Assembly (NCBI RefSeq): GCF_000714935.1
Contig: NZ_JMIR01000003.1
Coordinates: forward strand, 1 to 64,000
Source: Tumebacillus flagellatus
GTDB taxonomy: Bacteria; Bacillota; Bacilli; Tumebacillales; Tumebacillaceae
Direction of reading: 5' to 3'
DNA length: 64,000 nucleotides
The notes beneath the pieces are model-generated. The model was not told where the DNA came from. It ran no database searches and worked only from the letters and a program-made list of their open reading frames with translations. Position numbers and translations under genes: made by a program. The stretch's first letter is position 1. Every line of letters begins with the position of its first letter. Of this stretch, positions 47,645 to 56,469 are shown in pieces.

Positions 47645-47779
47645 TTACCAACCGCAAACAACCGAGCACAAGATCGTGCACAATACGCCCGTGTAGTAGG
47701 GGTCGTATTGGTCTTGGATAGGTGACGCTGCTCTTTCGGGTTTCTTCACAACCACGTCGAGATCAAACATATTTTCCAT
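47645..47779 (-). CDS. Class I lanthipeptide-like precursor peptide (orphan)
   Basis: The 44-residue peptide starts at an ATG behind an excellent ribosome site (GAGGAGGGTG, 5-6 bases away). The leader begins MENMFDLDVVVKKPE and holds the FDLDV box bound by LanB dehydratases in nisin- and subtilin-type leaders. ASPIQ follows, a plausible processing site like nisin's ASPR. The core (about 23-44) contains TGVLC, TILC and SVVC and ends GW, giving three Thr/Ser-Cys pairs for (methyl)lanthionine rings. No LanB, LanC, LanT or LanP gene lies in the window, so modification would need enzymes encoded elsewhere. Confidence 0.8.
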   Translation of the reverse strand: MENMFDLDVVVKKPERAASPIQDQYDPYYTGVLCTILCSVVCGW

Positions 47780-47962
47780 GTAAACACCCTCCTCAAGTAC
47801 GATTTGTAGCTGAGTTCGGATTATCAGGGAGTCTCCCAATCGAACCAGCCTTATCTATACCATAACATAATTGAAATATAAAATTCAACAAAACTTACTG
47901 AATTACTTATGTGTGTAATGATTTAAACGCCAACTGTCTGTTCATCTCCTTGGCGCGACATC
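47780..47962. other. AT-rich promoter region of the lanthipeptide-like gene
   Basis: The interval is clearly AT-richer than its surroundings and has no gene. On the minus strand TTGAAT and TATGGT, 18 bases apart, could form a promoter for the precursor gene. Confidence 0.4.
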
Positions 47963-48004
47963 AAAAAAGCAAGCATCTGCAGTGTTCTGCTTCATGCTTG
48001 CTTT
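47963..48004 (-). terminator. Terminator ending the rnhC - LRR - rnhC-remnant unit
   Basis: The AAAGCAAGCAT / ATGCTTGCTTT stem has A6 on the left, thus T6 on the minus strand. Its arm resembles the 47579 and 44693 hairpins. Confidence 0.8.
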
Positions 48005-48029
48005 GGCCGCAATTTTCATATGGAATTCT

Positions 48030-48528
48030 GCTTATCGAAGGACGTCTTCTGTCGTCTTGATCTGCAATTTCTCTCCATTGGCGATGGCGTCCTTGCCGGG
48101 GTCCTTGACGTACGCCTTGCCCGCTTGGATGACGAGAGCGGAGGTGCCTTTGGGCAGAGTGAGGCCGAATGGTTTTTTGGCTCCGTTGCTCCATTGAGGA
48201 GGGCGTCGCGAGCCAGGTCGGACGCGGCGGCGACGGCGAGCTTCACGTCTTGCTTCTCCAGCAAGTCCTCAATGACCGCCGCATGCGTCCACGCCAGCAG
48301 CACGTTCAAGTTCTTCATCTTGCCGTACAGCTCGTTGTACTTCGCCGGGTTCATCTGCAATACCTTATATTTCCCATAGCAGATCTTGCGAATCTCCTCG
48401 GCCATGCCGGGGATTTTTTTTCGGTGATCTTCTTGGAATCGTCCACGCCGAGCGCCTGCAACAACGGCACCGCTTCCGGGTCGACGATGACACCCGCCGT
48501 CACGAGCGGGCAAAAAAATCCCCCTTGG
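48030..48528 (-). pseudogene. Degenerate RNase HIII (rnhC) paralogue
   Basis: Translated pieces match the C-terminal two thirds of RNase HIII: GVIVDPEAVPLLQALGVDDSKK, then EEIRKICYGKYKVLQMNPAKYNELY, LLAWTHAAVIEDLLEKQDVKLA and VAAASDLARDALL, then AGKAYVKDPGKDAIANGEKL to IKTTEDVLR. The pieces lie in different frames, the N-terminal ~105 residues are missing (the match starts at the GKGDFF site), and about 25 residues after VKLA are deleted. It differs from the intact rnhC at 49442 throughout, so it is an old paralogue rather than a fresh duplicate. Confidence 0.88.
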
Positions 48529-48570
48529 CGGATTGATACAAATAGTACCGAAGAGGATAGAAGAGAAAAA

Positions 48571-49425
48571 TTAGTGGTACACGATGCACCCCTTTTGTTT
48601 GAGGGTTTGTAGAATCTGAGTCTCTTTCAGGTTGCGATTCCAACGTAGGTCGAGTTTTTCAAGGTCGCGCAAATTCATGAGTGAACTTGGAAGCGTTTGC
48701 AATTCATTTCCTCGCAAGTCAAGCTCGATGAGATTTTGTAATTCACCGATCTCATCGGGCAGTTCGTTTATTTTGTTATTTCTAAGGTTTAGGCTTCTTA
48801 GTTTTTTTAAAGCACCTATGGACTTTGGTAATGTTCGTAACTCGTTGTTGCTTACATCGAGTATACGAAGCTCGTCCAGCCCCCCTATACTTGCTGGCAA
48901 GCGAAGCAACTTATTCCCATACGCATGTATTTCTCGTAACCCGCGTATGTTTGTGATTGATTCTGGGAGTTCTTCAAGATCATTGTTGTACATTCGCAAT
49001 TCGATTAGGCTCGCCATTCTCCCTATGTTTTCGGGAAGTCTTTTTAAGTTGTTATCGGTTACATTCAAGTATTTCAGATCTATAAGGTCTGCGATTTGAA
49101 TCGGGAGTTCTTCAAGCTGATTATTACTTAGATAGAGAAAGGAGTCCAACCCCGATAACATACCTATTTCCGCAGGCAACTTTCTCAACTTGTTATGACC
49201 CAGATCGAGCATCCTCAAATGGATTAAGTTTTTGATTAACTCCGATATCTCTTCGATTTCGTTTCCCGCATAATTGAGCACCTCCAGTTCTGGATGGCGG
49301 TAGACAACTTCGGGAATCTCTTTGATTTTGTTGTCGTAAAAGCTCAATTCAATAAGCGGGGTATTGCCTGAAAAGATTTCGAGTGGTGTCTTGGTGAGCC
49401 CTTTACTGTTAAAATTAAACCTCAT
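48571..49425 (-). CDS. Leucine-rich-repeat protein
   Basis: The ATG at 49425 has AAGGAG 9 bases upstream. The 284-residue protein is built of about ten 23-residue LRRs of the L-x2-L-x-L-x2-N-x-L-x2-LP type (for example LRMLDLGHNKLRKLPAEIG and LRSLNLRNNKINELPDEIG), with no signal peptide or membrane segment. It is probably a cytoplasmic binding scaffold. It begins 17 bases after the rnhC stop and precedes the rnhC remnant. Composition is AT-richer than neighbours. Confidence 0.82.
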   Translation of the reverse strand: MRFNFNSKGLTKTPLEIFSGNTPLIELSFYDNKIKEIPEVVYRHPELEVLNYAGNEIEEISELIKNLIHLRMLDLGHNKLRKLPAEIGMLSGLDSFLYLSNNQLEELPIQIADLIDLKYLNVTDNNLKRLPENIGRMASLIELRMYNNDLEELPESITNIRGLREIHAYGNKLLRLPASIGGLDELRILDVSNNELRTLPKSIGALKKLRSLNLRNNKINELPDEIGELQNLIELDLRGNELQTLPSSLMNLRDLEKLDLRWNRNLKETQILQTLKQKGCIVYH

Positions 49426-49441
49426 CTCTCTCGCTCCTTGG

Positions 49442-50419
49442 CTAGTCATTATACATAAAGACTTCTTCTGTCGTCTTGAAATGCAGTTTTGCGACATTGC
49501 GAAGTGCTTCTTTCCCGTTCGATTGAACGTAAGTGCGTCCGACCTGCACAACCTGTGCATTTGCTCCCTTTGGGAAGGTAACGCCGTGTTGCTTCTTGGC
49601 ATCTTGATGCCAGCGCAAGAATGCGTCCCGTGCCAAGATCGAAGCGGCGGCGACCGCGATGTTCTGTTCCGCCTTTGGGACTTGGATCAACTCAATGGTA
49701 CGCCCTAACTTTTTCAGTCGGGTGTTAATGTACTTTTCGTCCGCGAATTTATCGGCAATGGCAAGTTTGACGTACTGGATTTCCAACAGGCTCTCCAACA
49801 CCGACACATGCGCCCAAGCCAGCAACGAATTGAGATTCTTCCCCTCGCCCTTCATTCGCTCGTAGAGGTCGTTGTACTTGGACGGAACCAACGACAAGAT
49901 CTTGTACTTGCCATAGCAAATTTTCCGTATCTCAGTAGACATAGACTGAATCTTCGCGTCGTTGATCTTCTTGCTATCATCCACGCCAAGCGATTGCAGC
50001 AACGGAACGGCTTCGGGGTCGACGATAACTCCAGCCGTCACCAAGCCACCGAAAAAATCCCCCTTCCCGCTCTCGTCTGTGCCGATCCACGGCTCTTCAT
50101 ACGCAAACTCAACATCCGGCAGCGGCTTTTTGTCCTTTTTTGCGGGTGCCGAGGTAGATGCAGCAGAACCGGCACTCCGCCCCTCCATCGCCGCCGTCAC
50201 ACTCTCCAACGCCGATTTCGCTTCACCGCCCCCGCCCTGCACGACGAGTTTGAGACCTTTCTTCCCGAAATAGACGTTCAACTGCGCCGTCGTCCCCCCG
50301 GCGCGCACTTTGAACTGCCGCCCGTACGGGATGTCCTTCTGCTCCAAAATTTCCAACCCGTTCTCCTTGCACAACGCCTCTGCCCGCTGACTTGCCGTGG
50401 CGAGATCCACAATCTTCAC
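49442..50419 (-). CDS. rnhC: Ribonuclease HIII
   Basis: The 325-residue RNase HIII cleaves RNA in RNA-DNA hybrids. GTG at 50419 has GGAGG 7 bases upstream. The N-terminal substrate-binding domain (about 1-85, FKVRAGGTTAQLNVYFGKKGLKLVVQG) is followed by the catalytic domain with WIGTDESGKGDFFGGLV (Asp-Glu), GVDDSKKI and the conserved VAAASILARDAFL. It is the functional copy; a degenerate copy lies 0.9 kb downstream past the LRR gene. Confidence 0.93.
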   Translation of the reverse strand: MKIVDLATASQRAEALCKENGLEILEQKDIPYGRQFKVRAGGTTAQLNVYFGKKGLKLVVQGGGGEAKSALESVTAAMEGRSAGSAASTSAPAKKDKKPLPDVEFAYEEPWIGTDESGKGDFFGGLVTAGVIVDPEAVPLLQSLGVDDSKKINDAKIQSMSTEIRKICYGKYKILSLVPSKYNDLYERMKGEGKNLNSLLAWAHVSVLESLLEIQYVKLAIADKFADEKYINTRLKKLGRTIELIQVPKAEQNIAVAAASILARDAFLRWHQDAKKQHGVTFPKGANAQVVQVGRTYVQSNGKEALRNVAKLHFKTTEEVFMYND

Positions 50420-50547
50420 TCCGGTTCCTCCCTCGTTCGTTTCGCGCAATGTCTATTTCACCCAGTCTACCATGTCCCTTCTTATTCAACCACTCTGTTC
50501 ACAATGTGTGCTCTCATACATCATGACCCTTTTTTCCGGAGAAGATA

Positions 50548-50576
50548 TTGACAAAGTCGTTTCGAATGTCTACGAT
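50548..50576 (+). promoter_or_regulatory. Sigma-A promoter of the amino-acid ABC transporter
   Basis: TTGACA (50548-50553), a 17-base spacer and TACGAT (50571-50576) lie about 50 bases before the start codon. Confidence 0.7.
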
Positions 50577-50628
50577 CAGAAACGTAATACCCCTTAATTC
50601 CAATTCGATAACTAGGAGATATATCAGA

Positions 50629-51444
50629 ATGAAGAAAAAATTCACGCTTCTCGCAACTTCTGTCCTCGCTCTTTCCCTCGTCCTCACCGCATGCGGCACG
50701 TCTGACAACAAATCGGACGGCAACAACACCGCCGCGTCCGGCAACTTGCTCGACCAAGTGAAATCGGCCGGCGTGCTGAAGATCGGCACCGAAGGAACCT
50801 ACGCACCGTTTACGTTCCACGCGGCGGACGGCTCGCTGACCGGCTTTGACGTCGACGTCGCAAGCGAAGTCGCCAAGCGCATCGGCGTGAAACCGCAGTA
50901 CGTGGAAACGCAATGGGACGGCATGTTCGCGGGTCTCGACTCCAAGCGCTTCGACATGATCGCCAACGAAGTCGGCATCCGCCCCGACCGCCAGGAGAAA
51001 TACGACTTCTCCGACCCGTACATCGTCTCCAAAGCAGCCCTGGTCGTCTCCAAGGACAACACCGACATCAAGACCTTCGCCGACCTCAAAGGCAAGAAAG
51101 CAGCCCAGTCCCTCACCTCCAACTACACCGACATCGCCAAGAAAAACGGCGCGGAAATCGTCGGCGTGGAAGGCTTCAACCAGGCGGTCGACATGCTGAA
51201 TTCCAAACGCGCCGACGCCACTGTCAACGACAGCCTCTCCTTCCTCGACTTGATGAAGCAGAAACCGGACACCCCGCTGAAAAAAGTCGATGAACAAGCA
51301 GAAGGCGGTCAAAGCGGCCTCATGTTCCGCAAAAACAGCAAAGAACTCGTCGACGCTGTCAACAAAGCGCTCGCCGACATGAAATCGGACGGCACCTACC
51401 TCAAGATCTCGCAAAAATACTTCGGTGCAGACGTCTCCAAGTAA
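50629..51444 (+). CDS. Amino-acid (cystine-type) ABC transporter substrate-binding lipoprotein
   Basis: The 271-residue lipoprotein starts at the ATG at 50629 with AGGAG upstream. The lipobox is LVLTAC (about Cys21). The SBP type 3 domain shows KIGTEGTYAPFTFHA, GFDVDVASEVAKRIGV and WDGMFAGLDSKRFDMIANEVGI, closest to cystine binders such as TcyA/FliY. It precedes the permease by 15 bases and the ATPase follows. Substrate is inferred from family. Confidence 0.88.
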   Translation: MKKKFTLLATSVLALSLVLTACGTSDNKSDGNNTAASGNLLDQVKSAGVLKIGTEGTYAPFTFHAADGSLTGFDVDVASEVAKRIGVKPQYVETQWDGMFAGLDSKRFDMIANEVGIRPDRQEKYDFSDPYIVSKAALVVSKDNTDIKTFADLKGKKAAQSLTSNYTDIAKKNGAEIVGVEGFNQAVDMLNSKRADATVNDSLSFLDLMKQKPDTPLKKVDEQAEGGQSGLMFRKNSKELVDAVNKALADMKSDGTYLKISQKYFGADVSK

Positions 51445-51459
51445 GGAGCCGACGCCTCT

Positions 51460-52137
51460 ATGGATGACCGCAGTCAACGCATCCTCGAAATCCTGAGCTC
51501 GTCGTTCTGGCCGCTGCTCAAAGCCGGCATCGAGTTCACTGTTCCGCTCGCCATTCTCTCCTTCGTGCTGGGCCTCGCCGTCGCGCTGTTGACCGCGCTG
51601 GCCCGGCTGTCGGGGAACCGCGTGCTGTCAGGCATCGCCCGCTTCTACGTCTGGATCATTCGCGGGACGCCCTTGCTTGTGCAATTGTTTATCATCTTCT
51701 ACGGCCTTCCTTCTTTCGGTGTCACCCTCGCCGCGTTCCCTTCGGCGGTGATCGGCTTCACGCTGTCGGTCGGCGCATACGGCTCGGAGATCATCCGCGC
51801 CTCCATCCAATCGGTTCCCCGCGGGCAATGGGAAGCGGCGTACTCGATCGGCATGACGTACCGCCAAGCCCTGCGCCGCATCGTGATTCCGCAAGCGACC
51901 CGCGTCGCCGTCCCGCCGCTGGCGAACTCGTTCATCTCGCTGGTGAAAGACACGTCGCTCGCGGCGGCGATCACGATGACGGAGATGTTCCGCGTGGCGC
52001 AGCAGATCACGGCGACGACGTACGAACCGCTGGTGCTGTACTCGGAAGCCGCTGTGATCTACTTGGTCTTCTCCACCGTATTGTCGTGGCTGCAAGGCTG
52101 GCTGGAAGTGCGCTTCTCCCGCCATGTGGCGAAGTAA
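51460..52137 (+). CDS. Amino-acid ABC transporter permease
   Basis: The 225-residue permease has about five membrane helices and the HisM/GlnP-type patterns [22 protein letters not shown] and [22 protein letters not shown] (the EAA loop). AAGGAG lies upstream. It lies between the binding-protein and ATPase genes and overlaps neither. Confidence 0.92.
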   Translation: MDDRSQRILEILSSSFWPLLKAGIEFTVPLAILSFVLGLAVALLTALARLSGNRVLSGIARFYVWIIRGTPLLVQLFIIFYGLPSFGVTLAAFPSAVIGFTLSVGAYGSEIIRASIQSVPRGQWEAAYSIGMTYRQALRRIVIPQATRVAVPPLANSFISLVKDTSLAAAITMTEMFRVAQQITATTYEPLVLYSEAAVIYLVFSTVLSWLQGWLEVRFSRHVAK

Positions 52138-52150
52138 GGAGGAACCGGGC

Positions 52151-52894
52151 ATGATTCAAATTCGCAACCTGCACAAATCGTTCGACCAACTGGAAATCTT
52201 AAAGGGCATCGACCTCGATGTTCAAAGCGGTGAAACGGTCGTCATCATCGGCCCGTCCGGCTCCGGCAAAACCACGTTCCTGCGCTGCTTGAACCTCTTG
52301 GAGACGCCGACGTCCGGCGCGTTGACGCTTGCCGACCGCCATTTGCAGTTCACCCCCGGCCGGCCCGTCGCCAAAAACGAAATGCTCGCCCTGCGCCGCG
52401 AAACGGGCATGGTGTTCCAGAACTACAACCTGTTCCCGCACAAAACGGCGCTGGAAAACCTCATGGAAGGCCAGATCACCGTGCTCGGCCGCTCCAAGTC
52501 GGAAGCCCGCGAGAAGGCGCTGCGCCTCTTGGACAAAGTCGGCCTCGCCGACCGCGCCGACATGTACCCGCACCAACTCTCCGGCGGCCAGCAACAGCGC
52601 GTCGGGATCGCGCGGGCGATGGCGATGGACCCGAAAGTCCTGCTGTTTGACGAACCGACGTCCGCCCTCGACCCGGAGTTGGTCGGCGAAGTGCTGAAAG
52701 TCATGAAGGAACTCGCCCAAGAAGGCATGACGATGGTGATCGTCACGCACGAGATGAAGTTCGCACAGGATGTCGCCGACCGCGTCGTGTTCATCGACGG
52801 CGGCGTCATCGTCGAGCAAGGGCCGCCCGCCGAAATCTTCGGAGCGGCGAAGCACGAGCGGACGAGACAATTTTTGAATAAGCTGAGCCTCTAG
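52151..52894 (+). CDS. Amino-acid ABC transporter ATP-binding protein
   Basis: The 247-residue ATPase starts at the ATG at 52151, which has AAGGAGGAA upstream and lies 13 bases after the permease stop. It has Walker [10 protein letters not shown], signature LSGGQQQRV, Walker [15 protein letters not shown] and switch His in VTHEMKFA. It would power uptake of cystine or a similar amino acid with the two genes upstream. Confidence 0.93.
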   Translation: MIQIRNLHKSFDQLEILKGIDLDVQSGETVVIIGPSGSGKTTFLRCLNLLETPTSGALTLADRHLQFTPGRPVAKNEMLALRRETGMVFQNYNLFPHKTALENLMEGQITVLGRSKSEAREKALRLLDKVGLADRADMYPHQLSGGQQQRVGIARAMAMDPKVLLFDEPTSALDPELVGEVLKVMKELAQEGMTMVIVTHEMKFAQDVADRVVFIDGGVIVEQGPPAEIFGAAKHERTRQFLNKLSL

Positions 52895-52905
52895 GCGCTA
52901 AATTG

Positions 52906-52936
52906 AAGCAGGCGGAACTTACCGTCTGCTTTTTTT
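52906..52936 (+). terminator. Terminator of the amino-acid ABC operon
   Basis: The AAGCAGGCGG / CCGTCTGCTT stem is followed by T7. Confidence 0.85.
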
Positions 52937-52982
52937 GCGGGAAATGCGATAAGATAGAGGCAAGAGAGAGGAGAGTGGGTTC

Positions 52983-53405
52983 ATGACTCTGTTTACCATC
53001 ATCTTGGTCTTCCATTTGCTCGCCGTCGTGGTCAAACTCGGCGTGCTGTTCTATATCCCCCGCCTGAAAACGGTCGAGCAAGTGCAAAGCTTCCTCGCCC
53101 CGTACAAAAAAATCGACCGCGCCGCCGACATCACCCTCTGGGTCTCCGCCGTCGCGATGATCTTGACGGCCGGCTGGCAAATTCTCTTGCAGCTCTGGCT
53201 GTTGGTCTCCATGCTGATCTACGCCCTGATTTTTATCATCGTCAAAAAAGTCATCCTCGGCCGCATGAACTCCATCGTGGAAACCAACAAAGTATTCGCC
53301 CGCGAAGAGATGTCCAAACTGCGTTTTGAAAACGCCTGTGTCATCATCACCGCCGTCGGTCTGTTCGGCGCAATCGGCTACTTGATGGCGAACAAGCCCT
53401 TTTAA
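52983..53405 (+). CDS. Four-helix membrane protein of unknown family
   Basis: The 140-residue protein has four membrane helices (about 3-25, 45-65, 66-90, 113-135) joined by short charged loops (YIPRLKTVEQVQSFLAPYKKIDRA). It recalls small DUF2269-like membrane proteins in outline, but I cannot assign it. It is a single-gene unit. Confidence 0.6.
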   Translation: MTLFTIILVFHLLAVVVKLGVLFYIPRLKTVEQVQSFLAPYKKIDRAADITLWVSAVAMILTAGWQILLQLWLLVSMLIYALIFIIVKKVILGRMNSIVETNKVFAREEMSKLRFENACVIITAVGLFGAIGYLMANKPF

Positions 53406-53427
53406 GAAACTGCACAACACAGCATAC

Positions 53428-53457
53428 AAAAAGACCCTCCGGCATGGAGGGTCTTCG
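53428..53457. terminator. Terminator between convergent genes
   Basis: The AAGACCCTCC / GGAGGGTCTT stem encloses GGCAT and has A5 on the left. Confidence 0.8.
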
Positions 53458-53462
53458 TTCGT

Positions 53463-54548
53463 TTAGGATCGTTTTCGGCGGGCGTTCTCCCGACCGATCG
53501 CACCGGCCTTCTTCCAGCGTTCCTTCTCCGCGATTTGCGCGCGGACGTCGTTCTTGCGTTCGAGGTACGCCAGTTCGCGCTGGAGCTTCACATAGCTTTG
53601 GTAGCGGTCGGCGTCCAGCGTCCCGTCCGCAATCGCTTGCTGCACGGCGCACCCCGGCTCTTGGCGGTGTTCACAGTCGCGGTAGAAGCAGTTCTCCGCC
53701 AATTCTTCCACGTCGGAGAAACTGCCGGTCAGCGAACTTTCATCCGATTCCCAAAGTTGCAGTTCGCGCATTCCCGGAGTGTCGATCAGCAGGCCGCCCT
53801 GCGGCATGCGAATCAGTTCGCGGTACGTCGTCGTGTGTTTCCCGCGGTCGTCGCCTTCGCGAACGCCGCCGGTCTCCATGCGCTCTTCCCCGCAGAGACG
53901 GTTGACGAGCGTGGACTTGCCGACGCCGGACGAGCCGAGCAACGCCACGGTCTTGCCTTCACCCAAGTACGGAGCGAGTTGCTCCAAGCCTTGGTTCAAC
54001 TCCGAGGACACAGCGTGAATCGGCACGCCGAACGCGACGCTCTCCACATCGGAAATCCGCTCCTCCACTTCGTCGCAGAGGTCCATCTTGGTCAAGATCA
54101 CAACCGGAGTTGCGCCGCTCTCCCACGCCGCCACCAAGTAGCGCTCCAGACGGCGGACGTTAAAGTCGTTGTTGAGCGCCATGACGAGAAACACCGTGTT
54201 GACGTTCGCCGCCACGATCTGTTCTTCCGTCACGTTGCCCGCGACTTTGCGCGAGAACTTGGAGAAGCGCGGCAAAATTCCGTGAACGGTCGCTTTGCGC
54301 TCCTCCGGACGGGCGGAAATCACCACCCAGTCGCCCACGGCGGGATAGTCCTCCCGGCCGAACGCGGTGTGCCGCAGCTTGCCGGAGACAGAAGCGAGCA
54401 AGTCGCCGTGTTCCGAATAGACGCGATAGAGATGCTTATGTTCGAGGGCCACGCGGGCCACCGTATAGTCAGCGTTGCTTGCAAACGGAGCGAAGTGCTC
54501 CATGAAAGTTTCGTTCCAACCCAGAGCTTGCAGGTTTGTAAAAGTCAA
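53463..54548 (-). CDS. rsgA: Small-ribosomal-subunit biogenesis GTPase RsgA
   Basis: The likely start is TTG at 54548, with GGAGG 8 bases upstream; no ATG has a ribosome site. The 361-residue GTPase matures the 30S subunit. It has an N-terminal OB-fold, then circularly permuted GTPase motifs: G4 LTKMD, G1 LGSSGVGKST and G3 DTPGMRE. The zinc motif C-x4-C-x-H-x6-C (CFYRDCEHRQEPGC) follows, then a charged helical tail ending RRKRS. It belongs to the longer RsgA type. Confidence 0.9.
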   Translation of the reverse strand: MTFTNLQALGWNETFMEHFAPFASNADYTVARVALEHKHLYRVYSEHGDLLASVSGKLRHTAFGREDYPAVGDWVVISARPEERKATVHGILPRFSKFSRKVAGNVTEEQIVAANVNTVFLVMALNNDFNVRRLERYLVAAWESGATPVVILTKMDLCDEVEERISDVESVAFGVPIHAVSSELNQGLEQLAPYLGEGKTVALLGSSGVGKSTLVNRLCGEERMETGGVREGDDRGKHTTTYRELIRMPQGGLLIDTPGMRELQLWESDESSLTGSFSDVEELAENCFYRDCEHRQEPGCAVQQAIADGTLDADRYQSYVKLQRELAYLERKNDVRAQIAEKERWKKAGAIGRENARRKRS

Positions 54549-54860
54549 TTGGGATTCCTCCAGAGGATGTGATCGATTGGGTCTTGCACAACAATCGGTC
54601 ACAGAGTCATCCCCTAACCACACCAATTCCGAAATTAGAGGATGTCTGCAACCTCACAGTACTTTACAGATACGACAATCAGTTTCATCATCTTACATCA
54701 CTCCTTCGGAAATGGTAGAAAAAACAGGTAAATTTGGATGTATCCTCTTCTTAGTATACCCGCTTTCGCACGATTTCGCCACTGTTGCAGAGTGTAAACT
54801 TTTTACTTATATTAGTAAGTGCAACCCATAAATCTCCCTTACTTATCACGAGGTGCTGTC

Positions 54861-55832
54861 ATGAAGAATTTGCACAACAAGTTGATTTCGCAACGAGCAC
54901 TCGAACTGGGCTATTCCTGCCGCCTGCTGGTGGAGGACGAAGAAGATTTTTTGGAACTTTCCAACGGAGAGCGCACGGTCATCGTGAACAAGACCCGCTC
55001 CCACCGCCTGCCCGCCGTCGCGGGGCTGATCACCAAGAACAAGCGCGTCTGCTCGGCGCTGCTCAAACGCCATGATCTCCCGGTGCCGGACGAGATTTCC
55101 GTCCGTTCGTGCACCCAAGAAGCTCTGAATTTTCTGGACTCTCACGGCACGGTCGTCGTCAAGCCCGTCGACACCAACCGGGGTGTCGGCATCACGATGG
55201 ATGTGCGCACACCGGATGAATTGAAGCAAGCGATCCAAAACGGACAAGCGTACGGACGCGATTTGCTCGTGCAACAACAAATCCACGGCCGCGATTACCG
55301 CGTGCTGGTGATCGACGGCGAGATCGTCGGCGTTTTGGAAAACCGCCCGCCGCAAGTGACCGGAGACGGACGCTCTTCCGTGTACGAATTGATCCAAGCG
55401 CTCAACGCCGACCCCGCCCGCACCGCCGACAAGGACGAGTTCAAACCGATGCTGGTCGTGCAGATCGACGAGGAAGTCAAACGCATCCTCGCGACGCAAG
55501 GCTTCAGCCTCTCCTCCGTCCCTGCTGCCGGCACCACGATCTATCTGCGCAAAAACGGCAACGAGTACACCGGCGGCATGAACATCGACCGCACCGACGA
55601 CCTTTGCCCGGAGAATGCCGCCATCTGCCTCGAAGCGGCGCGCGTGCTCGGGCTTGACGTGGCGGGGCTGGACATCCGCACGCCGGACATCTCGCGTTCA
55701 ATGCGCGAGACGGGCGGCACGATTATCGAAGTTAACGTGCTCCCCGGCATGAACGGTCATATGTTCCCGGCGCAAGGCACGCCGAGGGACTCGATCGGGA
55801 AGTACCTCCAATATCTGTTTCGTGTCTCGTAA
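54861..55832 (+). CDS. ATP-grasp ligase, cyanophycin-synthetase/glutathione-synthetase-like
   Basis: The 323-residue enzyme starts at the ATG at 54861, with GAGGTG upstream. ATP-grasp motifs are VVVKPVDTNRGVGITMDV (near 90-107), LLVQQQIHGRDYRVLVIDGEIVG and the metal end TGGTIIEVNVLPGMNGH. It resembles the C-terminal part of cyanophycin synthetase and related peptide ligases. It would ligate an amino acid or peptide using ATP; the substrate is unknown. Two other ATP-grasp genes lie at 42405-44691. Confidence 0.82.
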   Translation: MKNLHNKLISQRALELGYSCRLLVEDEEDFLELSNGERTVIVNKTRSHRLPAVAGLITKNKRVCSALLKRHDLPVPDEISVRSCTQEALNFLDSHGTVVVKPVDTNRGVGITMDVRTPDELKQAIQNGQAYGRDLLVQQQIHGRDYRVLVIDGEIVGVLENRPPQVTGDGRSSVYELIQALNADPARTADKDEFKPMLVVQIDEEVKRILATQGFSLSSVPAAGTTIYLRKNGNEYTGGMNIDRTDDLCPENAAICLEAARVLGLDVAGLDIRTPDISRSMRETGGTIIEVNVLPGMNGHMFPAQGTPRDSIGKYLQYLFRVS

Positions 55833-55866
55833 AAAAGGCACACTCCGTCTCAGGAGTGTGCCTTTA
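55831..55866. terminator. Shared terminator
   Basis: The AAAGGCACACTCC / GGAGTGTGCCTTT stem with A/T runs lies between the ATP-grasp gene and the selenocysteine peroxiredoxin gene. Confidence 0.88.
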
Positions 55867-55875
55867 TGTTTGCCT

Positions 55876-56358
55876 CTACTTGAGGTCTTTGAGCACTTCG
55901 AACAGTTCATCGTTGTCCGGTTGCTCCCCAATCGGGTGCACGTCGATGAAGCGAACGATGCCCTCCTTGTCGATGATGAACAGGGCGCGCTCGGAAATGC
56001 CGTCCTCGCGCAGAACACCGAACTTCTCTGCAACTGCACCGTGCGGCCAGAAGTCGGAGAGCAGCGGATAGGAAATCCCGCCGACCGATCTTTGCCACGC
56101 CTCATGACTGGGGATCGAGTCTACGCTGATACCCAGAACCTGGGTATTGTGCGCTTCGAAACGGGACAGATCGTCCTCGTACGAAGGCATTTGCGCGCCT
56201 CAGACCGGTGTCCAGTCGAGGGGATAGAACGCGATGAATACATTTTTGCCACGGTAGTCCGACAGGTTGACCGTGCGGTCACCGTGTGCCTTGAGCGTGA
56301 AGTCCGGTGCCTTGTCGCCGACTTTCAGCGTCTTGGTTTCGGTTGCGCCTTTGGGCAT
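55876..56358 (-). CDS. Selenocysteine-containing peroxiredoxin
   Basis: Read through UGA at codon 53 (56200-56202), the gene encodes 160 residues of an AhpC/TSA peroxiredoxin. The UGA lies exactly at the peroxidatic position: [18 protein letters not shown], where relatives have TPVC. Upstream part [15 protein letters not shown] and downstream [15 protein letters not shown] fit the family. AAGGAGGG precedes the ATG. A hairpin GGAC-GATCT-GTCC has its loop 27 bases after the UGA. Selenocysteine peroxiredoxins are known in a few bacteria. It would reduce peroxides, recharged by the Grx-thioredoxin reductase fusion encoded 112 bases upstream. Confidence 0.88.
56164..56202 (-). promoter_or_regulatory. 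SECIS-like hairpin of the peroxiredoxin gene
   Basis: UGA is at 56200-56202. GGAC (56173-56176) pairs with GTCC (56164-56167) around loop GATCT, whose first base is G, 27 bases after the UGA. An outer ACG/CGT helix with a one-base bulge extends it. Confidence 0.75.
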
Positions 56359-56469
56359 GTCATATCCCTCCTTGTTTCAATTCCTGCATCGTGTTCGATT
56401 TCGCTTGAACAGGAGACAGTCTGCCCGAAATTTCCACCGCCGATACGCGGTGTTCGCGACAGAAAGCGG

